From the NCBI GenBank assembly GCA_013205155.1, contig JABMMT010000100.1, forward strand, positions 1-13,790: DNA of 13,790 nucleotides. The letters run 5' to 3'. The translations under genes and the position numbers were made by a program. The DNA is from Betaproteobacteria bacterium. Lineage in GTDB: Bacteria > Pseudomonadota > Gammaproteobacteria > Burkholderiales > Burkholderiaceae. This document shows, piece by piece, positions 8,164 to 13,790 of the stretch. Below the pieces are notes generated by a model that worked only from the letters and a program-made list of their open reading frames with translations, did no database searches and was not told the origin of the DNA. How positions within the stretch are numbered: the stretch's first letter is position 1; each line of letters begins with the position of its first letter.

Positions 8164-9639
8164 TTATTTCTTTTTAAAGCCGCCCAACAAAGCCCCTACT
8201 GTAGGCTTAGCAGGCACGATGCCCACTTTTTTCTCTTCTGGCTTGGCACCCTCTGCTGATTGTGGTGCAGCGGTGGGTTCATACGGCCTATAGAAAAATG
8301 GGTCTGACATTTTTGCTGGTACTGCACTATTTGATGATGCGCTGCTAGATGAAGAGCTGCTAGCTCTAGTCGATGCAGACCTATTTGAAGGTACCCTACT
8401 TTGTGAGGGTGCACCCTCTGGTAAAGGCTTGATTTCTAACTTGCGTTTCATCAATCTTTCAATATCGTCTAAAAGACGCTTTTCACTAGCATCGACTAAA
8501 GCAATCGCATCACCTGTACTACCCGCACGCCCTGTTCTTCCAATGCGATGAATAAAGTCTTCTGCGCTATAAGGCAATTCATGATTAATCACACAAGGCA
8601 TATCGGGGATATCTAAACCACGTGCCGCTACATCGGTTGCTACTAGTACTTCAATAACGCCTGACTTAAAGGCATCCAGAGTAAGGGTACGTTCACCCTG
8701 ACTCTTATCCCCATGAATTGCGCCTGCCTTAATTCCATCACGCTCTAAGGCACGGGCTAACCTAGCACAGCCTAAGCGGCTATTGGTAAAGATAATGCAT
8801 TGGCGAGATAAGCCTAGGCGAGTGCGGGACTCTAGTACTTTGACAATGGCACTTTGTTTATCGCTAGATGACACCATATGCACTACTTGTTTTACGGTAT
8901 CGGCAGCCGCATTTTGTCGCGCAACTTCTACTGTTACTGGAGTACGCAAATAACTTTGGGCTAATTTTTTAATCTCTTGAGAAAAGGTTGCAGAAAACAA
9001 AAGTGTTTGTCTTTGCGCCGGAATTAAATTAATAATGCGTTGTAGATCCGGCAAGAAGCCCATATCCAACATGCGATCAGCTTCATCAAGCACCAATAAC
9101 TCGACTTGAGATAGGTTTGCTACCTTAGAACCAATGTGGTCTAACAAGCGACCCGGCGTAGCGATCAAAATCTCGACGCCATTCCGCAGCAAAGCAACCT
9201 GCTCCTTCATATCAACGCCGCCATAAACAACGGCGGTCCGCAGATCTGTATGCTTAGAGTAGCTAGCAGCATTCTCAGCCACTTGGACTGCCAACTCTCG
9301 CGTAGGCGTTAAGACTAAGGCACGAATTGGATGACGCGCAGGAGAAGCGCTATTACTAGCGTGACGCAAAATCTTTTGAATAATAGGCAATACAAAAGCG
9401 GCAGTTTTACCTGTACCAGTTTGGGCTGCGCCCATTAGGTCACTGCCCCCCAATATGTGTGGGATAGATTGCGCTTGGATCGGTGTCGGAATAGTATATC
9501 CCTGTTCAGAGACCGCTTTTTGAATCAGTGGATCTAAACCAAAGTCAGCAAAAGTGATCGTTGCCGCAGGAGTGTCGCTAGGGGTGGTGACTTCACCAAG
9601 CCCTGTAGAAGAAGTTATTTCAGTATCAGTATTTATCAA
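8164..9639 (-). CDS. rhlE: DEAD-box RNA helicase, RhlE type, with serine-rich C-terminal tail
   Basis: 491 residues. Helicase motifs appear in order: Q motif with F33 and Q55 (GYTIPTPIQAQSIP), motif I AAQTGTGKT (71-79), Ia PTRELA (112-117), Ib TPGR (161-164), II DEAD (185-188) within VLDEADRMLDMGF, III SAT (216-218), then IIFTNS (282-287), V TDVAARGLDIP (335-345) and VI HRIGRTGRAG (364-373). The C-terminal tail after about residue 410 is low-complexity with seven consecutive serines and a basic end (GGFKKK), as in RhlE/RNA-remodelling helicases with disordered tails. These proteins unwind short RNA duplexes in ribosome assembly or RNA decay. The only credible start is TTG at 9639: no ATG or GTG occurs before the Q motif, and an in-frame TAA (the stop of the upstream gene) lies two codons earlier. 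Confidence 0.93.
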   Translation of the reverse strand: MINTDTEITSSTGLGEVTTPSDTPAATITFADFGLDPLIQKAVSEQGYTIPTPIQAQSIPHILGGSDLMGAAQTGTGKTAAFVLPIIQKILRHASNSASPARHPIRALVLTPTRELAVQVAENAASYSKHTDLRTAVVYGGVDMKEQVALLRNGVEILIATPGRLLDHIGSKVANLSQVELLVLDEADRMLDMGFLPDLQRIINLIPAQRQTLLFSATFSQEIKKLAQSYLRTPVTVEVARQNAAADTVKQVVHMVSSSDKQSAIVKVLESRTRLGLSRQCIIFTNSRLGCARLARALERDGIKAGAIHGDKSQGERTLTLDAFKSGVIEVLVATDVAARGLDIPDMPCVINHELPYSAEDFIHRIGRTGRAGSTGDAIALVDASEKRLLDDIERLMKRKLEIKPLPEGAPSQSRVPSNRSASTRASSSSSSSASSNSAVPAKMSDPFFYRPYEPTAAPQSAEGAKPEEKKVGIVPAKPTVGALLGGFKKK

Positions 9640-9645
9640 GGTAAC

Positions 9646-10053
9646 TTACAGAATGGCAGCGATGCCGGCCTTAGCAGTGGCAGCATCCTCAGCCGATTTA
9701 ACGCCGGAAACGCCGACTGCGCCGATGGTATGACCATCTACCTCGATATTGACGCCGCCCTCTAGCATGCCTGAGACGTGCGGGGCAGATAAAAATGCAT
9801 GGCGGCCGTTGTTAATAATTTCTTCATAAACAACAGTTTCGCGTTTACCCATCGCAGCAGTACGCGCTTTTTCTTGAGCAATATAAGCAGACAAGGGTGC
9901 GCAACCATCACGACGAATTAAACCTAACATATGGCCACCTTCATCACAAACAGCAATCGTGACTGCCAATTTATGGTGGGCAGCATATTGATCTGCAGCG
10001 TCCAAAATCTTTTGCACGGCCGCTTGTGTTAAGTAATGTTTATTAGCTAACAT
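9646..10053 (-). CDS. GlcG/HbpS family protein (DUF336, possible heme-binding)
   Basis: 135 residues, the full length of a single GlcG/HbpS domain. Family hallmarks are LTQAAVQKILDAADQYA at the start (8-24), VTIAVCDEGGHMLGLIRRDGC (31-51), EKARTAAMGKRET (61-73), and the C-terminal glycine segment GHTIGAVGVSGVKSAEDAATAKAGIAA (107-133). No signal peptide is seen, so this member should be cytosolic, unlike secreted HbpS of Streptomyces. The biochemical role of GlcG is not settled: HbpS binds heme, while glcG sits in glycolate oxidase operons of unknown purpose. Here it lies between the glyoxylate-type aminotransferase (90 bp upstream) and rhlE (6 bp downstream), on the same strand. The nearby FAD hydroxyacid dehydrogenase makes a 2-hydroxyacid context plausible. 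A weak Shine-Dalgarno-like GAAAGATG precedes the ATG at 10053. Confidence 0.87.
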   Translation of the reverse strand: MLANKHYLTQAAVQKILDAADQYAAHHKLAVTIAVCDEGGHMLGLIRRDGCAPLSAYIAQEKARTAAMGKRETVVYEEIINNGRHAFLSAPHVSGMLEGGVNIEVDGHTIGAVGVSGVKSAEDAATAKAGIAAIL

Positions 10054-10106
10054 GTTTCATCTTTCTATCTCGAATATGGTTCAGTAATTGCAATATAAGT
10101 GCATGA

Positions 10107-10112
10107 ATTATA
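10107..10112 (-). promoter_or_regulatory. Candidate -10 box of an internal promoter for the GlcG-like gene and rhlE
   Basis: A perfect TATAAT on the minus strand, about 54 nt upstream of the GlcG-like ATG, inside the 90-bp gap after the aminotransferase stop. Transcription would begin near 10100. The region 16-18 bp upstream (AAGGCT/CAAGGC) does not resemble TTGACA and overlaps a hairpin, so this rests on the -10 alone. If real, the GlcG-like gene and rhlE can be expressed apart from the aminotransferase. Confidence 0.33.
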
Positions 10113-10124
10113 AGGGGTATAGGG

Positions 10125-10143
10125 GTGCGAGCCTTGCTAGCAC
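10125..10143 (-). terminator. Intercistronic hairpin directly after the aminotransferase stop
   Basis: On the minus strand GTGC-T-AGC-AAG-GCT-C-GCAC folds into a hairpin: four base pairs, one T/C mismatch, three base pairs and a 3-nt loop. It starts at the base after the aminotransferase TAA. The following bases are C-rich (CCCTATACCCC) with no T-run, so it is not a standard intrinsic terminator. It could be an attenuating or mRNA-stabilising 3' hairpin between the aminotransferase and the GlcG-like gene. Confidence 0.35.
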
Positions 10144-11328
10144 TTACTTTAAGAACTCCTGGGCAGCTACAACGCCACTTTCCTTAGGTTTATAGCCCAT
10201 AGATCCCAAACTCATCTCTACCCCACTTAGGGCAGCCATCAAGCTGAGCTCATTACAGTCACCCAAATGTCCAATGCGGAACATTTTTCCTTTGAGCTTG
10301 CCAAGGCCAGTGCCTAATGAGAGATTAAATTTCTCTAAGGCATGTTTACGCAATTTATCGGCATCCATACCATCAGGCACAACAACACCTGTGAGCACTG
10401 GAGAATATGTATTGGGATCTTGACATTGATTTTCGAGACCCCAAGCTGCTACTGCATGACGGCATGCTTGTGCCAAACGTTGATGGCGGGCAAAAATATT
10501 ATCCAAGCCCTCATTCATCATCATATCCATGGATTCATGTAGGCCATACATCAGATTAGTACTAGGAGTTGTTGGCCAATAACCTGTTTTGTTCATCTCC
10601 AAAATCTCATCCCAAGCCCAATAAGACTTCGGAATCTTGTTGTGTTTACTGACCTCAATTGCCTTAGGTGATAGAGCATTAAATCCAATGCCTGGTGGCA
10701 ACATTAAGCCTTTTTGTGAGCCACTAATCGTGACATCAGCACCCCAAGCATCATGCTCAAAGTCCGCAGAACCTATGCCAGAGACGCTATCAACAAGTAG
10801 TAATGCGGGATGTTTTGCTGCATCGATTGCTTTGCGAACAGCCAAGATATTTGAAGTCATGCCGGTAGATGTTTCGTTATGCACAACACATACCGCTTTG
10901 ATCTCGTGTTGCGTATCTTTGCGCAAACGCTCTTGAATCACAGAAGCATCAACACCCCAACGCCATGTATCGTGACCCACTTTACCAATCACCTCAACAT
11001 CTATGCCAAGACGTTTAGCGAGTGCACGCCATAAGTTAGCAAAATGGCCAGTTTCATAAAACAGCACTTTGTCATTAGGATTCAAAACGTTCACTAAGGC
11101 AGCTTCCCATGCACCAGTTCCGGATGCGGAATAAATCATGACAGGTTGCTTGGTTTTGAAGATTTTCTGAATACCCTCTAAAACTTTTAGACCAAACTGA
11201 CCAAACTCAGGACCACGATGATCAATAGTTTGATAGCTAATAGAGCGCAGAACACGGGATGGCACTGGACTAGGTCCAGGAATATGTAAAAAGTGGCGTC
11301 CAGAAGGATGGTTGTCGAGTTTCAGCAT
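10144..11328 (-). CDS. Class V aminotransferase, serine-glyoxylate / alanine-glyoxylate type
   Basis: 394 residues from the ATG at 11328; a GTG at 11340 is open but has no ribosome binding site, while GTGAGA lies about 6 nt before the ATG. Residues below count from the ATG. It is a PLP enzyme of fold type I: the phosphate-binding SASGTGAWEAAL lies at 67-78, D180 in LLVDSVSGIGS contacts the pyridine nitrogen, and the Schiff-base lysine is K206 in ISGSQKGLMLPPG. The KAVCVVHNETSTGMTSNI, KHPALLLVDSVSG and MFRIGHLGDCNELSLM segments closely resemble plant peroxisomal serine-glyoxylate aminotransferase as I remember it; I could not align them. Such enzymes transfer an amino group from serine or alanine to glyoxylate, making glycine and hydroxypyruvate or pyruvate. 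It is divergent from a GntR regulator and a FAD hydroxyacid dehydrogenase, which suggests that glyoxylate arises nearby. Ureidoglycine-glyoxylate aminotransferase is an alternative, but no purine genes are present. Confidence 0.9.
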   Translation of the reverse strand: MLKLDNHPSGRHFLHIPGPSPVPSRVLRSISYQTIDHRGPEFGQFGLKVLEGIQKIFKTKQPVMIYSASGTGAWEAALVNVLNPNDKVLFYETGHFANLWRALAKRLGIDVEVIGKVGHDTWRWGVDASVIQERLRKDTQHEIKAVCVVHNETSTGMTSNILAVRKAIDAAKHPALLLVDSVSGIGSADFEHDAWGADVTISGSQKGLMLPPGIGFNALSPKAIEVSKHNKIPKSYWAWDEILEMNKTGYWPTTPSTNLMYGLHESMDMMMNEGLDNIFARHQRLAQACRHAVAAWGLENQCQDPNTYSPVLTGVVVPDGMDADKLRKHALEKFNLSLGTGLGKLKGKMFRIGHLGDCNELSLMAALSGVEMSLGSMGYKPKESGVVAAQEFLK

Positions 11329-11378
11329 GTTTTGTCTCACTGAGTTTTTGGATTAATAGTAGCAATAGTGTACGGGAA

Positions 11379-11407
11379 ATTATCCTATTTTTCTATTTTG
11401 TATGCAA
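11379..11407 (-). promoter_or_regulatory. Candidate promoter of the aminotransferase gene
   Basis: Minus-strand -10 GATAAT (11384-11379, five of six consensus bases) and -35 TTGCAT (11407-11402, TTG conserved), separated by 17 bp. Start of transcription would be near 11372, leaving a leader of about 44 nt before the ATG at 11328. The -35 lies inside the palindrome at 11394-11411, so a protein bound there would block or modulate this promoter. Confidence 0.4.
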
Positions 11408-11417
11408 AATATATAAT
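11389..11417 (+). promoter_or_regulatory. Candidate promoter of gntR and the FAD dehydrogenase
   Basis: Plus-strand -10 TATAAT at 11412-11417 (perfect) with a weak -35 TTTTCT at 11389-11394, spacer 17 bp. The palindrome at 11394-11411 fills the spacer. Transcription would begin near 11424, giving a leader of about 80 nt that contains an A8 tract and the second palindrome. The poor -35 makes this tentative. Confidence 0.38.
11394..11411. promoter_or_regulatory. Operator-like palindrome 1 in the gntR / aminotransferase intergenic region
   Basis: TATTTTG-TATG-CAAAATA: seven-base inverted arms around a 4-nt centre, 18 bp in all. It shares the TTTGTAT...CAAA core with the second palindrome at 11480-11491. 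It lies between the -35 and -10 of the candidate gntR promoter and over the -35 of the candidate aminotransferase promoter. GntR/FCD regulators bind short AT-rich palindromes next to their own genes, so the neighbouring regulator is the likely ligand (inference). Confidence 0.5.
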
Positions 11418-11479
11418 TTAAGCATCAAAAAAAAGCCAAAATAAGGGTTTATTTATCATTTACCTTAGTTTATTATTAC

Positions 11480-11491
11480 TTTGTATACAAA
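11480..11491. promoter_or_regulatory. Operator-like palindrome 2, just before gntR
   Basis: TTTGTATACAAA is a perfect 12-bp palindrome ending 14 bp before the gntR ATG and just upstream of its ribosome binding site AAGG (11494-11497). It matches the core of palindrome 1. The two centres are 83 bp apart, close to eight helical turns, so dimers bound to both would lie on the same face. An A8 tract (11427-11434) lies between them. Autoregulation by the GntR protein is the likely meaning. Confidence 0.55.
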
Positions 11492-11505
11492 TTAAGGCAT
11501 AAGCA

Positions 11506-12192
11506 ATGGCAGCGATAGAACAACCTAGCTCTCAAAATTTGCATGAGGCAACCTTTCAAACCCTAAAGTCATTATTAGTTGAAGGAAAGATTGCCCCTGG
11601 CAGCAAACTTAATGAGAGGGAACTTGCAGAGAGTTTGAATGTATCGCGCACCCCTATTCGGGAGGCTATTCGCAGGCTTGCCGCAGATGGCTTAGTGGAA
11701 TTAATCGCTAATCGTGGTGCGATTGCCGTACAACTGAGCATTGAAGATGTGATTCATACCTTTGATGTGATTGCAGAATTAGAAGGCTACTCTGGAGAGT
11801 TGGCTGCTAAAAATATTAGTGAAAGCACCCTCTCAGAATTAGAAGCCCTTCAATATGAAATGATGGCCTCTTACGCCAGACGTGATTTGTCTAGCTATTT
11901 CAAATTAAACCTACGAATACATCGCCTGATTAATCAAGCAGCAAATAACCCTGTATTAGCAACACTCTTCTCTCAAGTGAACTCCCGCATTGAAGCCTTG
12001 CGCTTTCGCTCTAATCAAGATGGCATGAAATGGGAAAAAGCGGTTGAAGAACATCAAGAGATGCTCGATGCATTGAAGGCGCGTGATAGTGCTCGGGTGC
12101 GCAAAGTCATGATTACTCATGTCGCCAACAAGCGAGATGTCGTTGTTCAGCTACTGAAATCCGAATTAGGTATACAGGTTAGTCAAGTATGA
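11506..12192 (+). CDS. GntR-family transcriptional regulator, FCD (FadR/VanR-like) type
   Basis: 228 residues. The N-terminal winged helix-turn-helix spans about 12-76: ATFQTLKSLLVEGKIAPGSKLNERELAESLNVSRTPIREAIRRLAADGLVEL matches the GntR signature, with recognition helix SRTPIREAIRRL (47-58). The C-terminal all-helical FCD ligand domain follows; H139 (in NLRIHRLI), H183 (EEHQEML) and H205 (ITHVANKR) occupy the usual metal-binding histidine positions, with N135 where many members have aspartate. Such regulators usually bind a carboxylic acid through the metal and release their operator. The ATG at 11506 has AAGG 8 nt upstream. It overlaps the FAD dehydrogenase by 4 bp (ATGA) and is divergent from the aminotransferase. 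It most likely controls both, through the palindromes at 11394-11411 and 11480-11491. The natural ligand may be a 2-hydroxyacid or glyoxylate (inference). Confidence 0.94.
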   Translation: MAAIEQPSSQNLHEATFQTLKSLLVEGKIAPGSKLNERELAESLNVSRTPIREAIRRLAADGLVELIANRGAIAVQLSIEDVIHTFDVIAELEGYSGELAAKNISESTLSELEALQYEMMASYARRDLSSYFKLNLRIHRLINQAANNPVLATLFSQVNSRIEALRFRSNQDGMKWEKAVEEHQEMLDALKARDSARVRKVMITHVANKRDVVVQLLKSELGIQVSQV

Positions 12193-13790
12193 ATAAGCCT
12201 ATAGAAATCAATGCATTCAAAGAGCTCATGGTTGATCATGCTCTATTAGCAAAGCGCCTTCGTCAGGAAACCTCTGGCGAAGTCATGACCGATATCGCGA
12301 GTCGTGGTCGCTATGCAACCGATGCGTCTATATATCAAGCAATGCCCGTTGCTGTATTAGTCCCTAAGACAGCGCAAGATATTGCGATTGCGATTCAGAT
12401 TGCTGCCGACCTTCAGGTTCCAGTCCTGCCCAGAGGTGGTGGCACTAGCCAATGTGGTCAAACCACTGGAACTGCGCTGGTCATTGATAACAGTAAATAC
12501 TTTAGAAATCTTCTGGATCTCAATCTTGATCAGGGCTATGTTGAAGTAGAGCCTGGCATGGTGCTAGATCATTTAAATGCCCAACTGAAGCAACATGGTA
12601 TTTGGTTTCCAGTAGATATCTCTACTGGAGGGCAAGCCACGATTGGTGGAATGGCCGGTAATAATTCTTGCGGCAGTCGCTCTATTGCTTACGGCAATAT
12701 GGTACATAACGTTTTAGGAATTGATGCGTGGCTCGCCAATGGTCAAATTGGACAATTTGCTAACTATGCCAATAGCTCTGGTATTGCTAAACAACTAGGT
12801 GATTTTGTAAAAAGCCTAGCCAATCATCTTCAACCTGAAATCGAAGCTCGTTTTCCGAAAGTTCTCAGACGTGTAGCTGGGTATAACCTCGATATCTTTC
12901 ATCCTCAAAGCGAATTACCTTACACCCAAGATGGCAGCGTCAATCTATCGCACCTCTTAGTTGGCAGCGAAGGTACGCTAGCCTACTTTAAATCACTCAA
13001 ACTCAAATTATCTCCTCTCGCCGGGCATAAGGTATTAGGTGTCATAAACTTTGCCAGCTTTTATAAGGCAATGGATAGCGCGCAGCACATTGTCAAACTC
13101 GGCCCTACTGCAGTGGAGTTGGTTGATCGCACCATGATTGATTTAGCTCGCGGCAATCCTAGCTTTAAGAAGACGATTGAAACCGCCTTAATTGATCCTA
13201 GCGAACAAACTCCTGAAGCAATTCTGTTAGTCGAATTTTCTGGTGAAACTCAAGCAGCTCTATTAGAAAAGCTCAAAGTACTTGAAGAGCTTATGGGAGA
13301 TTTAGGTTTGCCGGGTAAGGTTGTTTTAATGGCAGAGGCCAGTCTGCAAAAGAATTTATGGGAAGTACGCAAAGCAGGACTGAACATCATGATGAGCCTG
13401 AAAGGTGATGGCAAGCCAATCAGTTTTATTGAAGACTGCGCCGTTCCTCTAGAAAGTTTGGCTGATTACACCCAAGCCCTGACAGAAGTTTTTTCTAAAC
13501 ATGGGTCACGCGGTACTTGGTATGCACACGCATCAGTGGGTACATTGCACGTCCGACCTATTTTGGATATGCGTAGAGATGGCGCTCAAAAGATGCGCGC
13601 GGTTGCAGAGGAAGCCTCGGAATTAGTTCGCAAATACAAAGGTGCCTACAGTGGCGAACATGGTGATGGTCTATGCCGTGGTGAATGGATCTCCTGGCAA
13701 TTTGGACCCAAAATTACTGAAGCCCTTGCGCAAATCAAACACACCTTTGATCCAAACGGATTATTGAATCCCGGCAAGATTATCAATCCA
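12189..13790 (+). CDS. FAD-dependent 2-hydroxyacid dehydrogenase (YdiJ/D-2-hydroxyglutarate or D-lactate dehydrogenase-like), 3' end missing
   Basis: 534 residues are encoded before the right edge and the frame is still open. The VAO/PCMH FAD-binding domain is clear: AVLVPKTAQDIAIAIQIA (55-72), PRGGGTSQCGQTTG (81-94), the pyrophosphate loop GGQATIGGMAGNNSCGSRSIAYGNM (147-171) and LLVGSEGTLAYF (256-267). The FAD-oxidase C-domain follows, with FIEDCAVP (413-420), HASVGTLH (447-454) and SGEHGDG (488-494). H447, H454 and E490 match the His-x6-His...Glu metal site of D-lactate/D-2-hydroxyglutarate dehydrogenases. The HVRPILDM run and the start pattern resemble the approximately 1000-residue YdiJ class, which carries an iron-sulfur C-terminal half; that half would lie outside the window. 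It should oxidise a D-2-hydroxyacid to the 2-oxoacid and pass electrons to the respiratory chain. Co-translation with the regulator implies substrate-controlled expression. Glycolate, D-lactate and D-2-hydroxyglutarate are all possible substrates. Confidence 0.92.
   Translation, partial: MNKPIEINAFKELMVDHALLAKRLRQETSGEVMTDIASRGRYATDASIYQAMPVAVLVPKTAQDIAIAIQIAADLQVPVLPRGGGTSQCGQTTGTALVIDNSKYFRNLLDLNLDQGYVEVEPGMVLDHLNAQLKQHGIWFPVDISTGGQATIGGMAGNNSCGSRSIAYGNMVHNVLGIDAWLANGQIGQFANYANSSGIAKQLGDFVKSLANHLQPEIEARFPKVLRRVAGYNLDIFHPQSELPYTQDGSVNLSHLLVGSEGTLAYFKSLKLKLSPLAGHKVLGVINFASFYKAMDSAQHIVKLGPTAVELVDRTMIDLARGNPSFKKTIETALIDPSEQTPEAILLVEFSGETQAALLEKLKVLEELMGDLGLPGKVVLMAEASLQKNLWEVRKAGLNIMMSLKGDGKPISFIEDCAVPLESLADYTQALTEVFSKHGSRGTWYAHASVGTLHVRPILDMRRDGAQKMRAVAEEASELVRKYKGAYSGEHGDGLCRGEWISWQFGPKITEALAQIKHTFDPNGLLNPGKIINP

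Noticed and set aside
8353..8367. Perfect inverted repeat AGAGCT-GCT-AGCTCT inside rhlE
   Set aside because: It lies in the serine-codon repeat region, has no T-run, and is best explained by repeated AGC/TCT codons.
11329..11340. GTG at 11340 as the aminotransferase start
   Set aside because: No ribosome binding site upstream; GTGAGA lies at proper distance before ATG 11328, and the four extra residues add nothing to the family N-terminus.
11484..11489. TATACA within palindrome 2 as the -10 of gntR
   Set aside because: Only four of six consensus bases with a weak TTTACC at 19 bp spacing, and its start site would fall at the ribosome binding site; the TATAAT at 11412-11417 is the better candidate.

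Overview
This looks like a piece of chromosome from a small-genome, free-living betaproteobacterium. A member of the Burkholderiales resembling Polynucleobacter is my best guess, from recalled protein similarity, moderate-to-low GC and very tight packing. I could not run a search, so the genus is an inference. About 97-98% of the window is coding. Eleven genes are separated by gaps of 3, 6, 10, 10, 10, 20, 90 and about 177 bp, and two pairs overlap by 4 bp (ATGA). No stretch above 300 bp lacks a gene. I see no tRNA, rRNA, insertion sequence, CRISPR array or prophage.

Region 1 (1-3558) serves lipopolysaccharide synthesis. The 5' part of msbA (lipid A-core flippase) runs leftward off the edge. 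Facing away from it are three rightward glycosyltransferase genes: a WaaE/LgtF-like GT2, a second GT2 with a galactosyltransferase-type C-terminus, and a GT9 heptosyltransferase. Together they would extend the inner core that MsbA then flips.

Region 2 (3569-8143) is housekeeping. dnaE (replicative polymerase alpha subunit, leftward) starts 3 bp from the divergent gluQ (glutamyl-queuosine tRNA(Asp) synthetase, rightward).

Region 3 (8164-13790) holds an RhlE-type DEAD-box helicase, a GlcG/HbpS-family protein and a serine-glyoxylate-type aminotransferase, all leftward. Across a 165-177 bp regulatory region lies a rightward pair: a GntR/FCD regulator and, overlapping it by 4 bp, a large FAD-dependent 2-hydroxyacid dehydrogenase that runs off the right edge. 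The intergenic region carries two matching palindromes (TTTTGTATGCAAAA and TTTGTATACAAA) with centres 83 bp apart, placed over plausible promoters in both directions. The simplest reading is a locally regulated 2-hydroxyacid/glyoxylate-to-glycine module controlled by the GntR protein. This is the most interesting part of the window. The individual families are known; the substrate and the circuit are inference. I did not find a convincing wholly new system.
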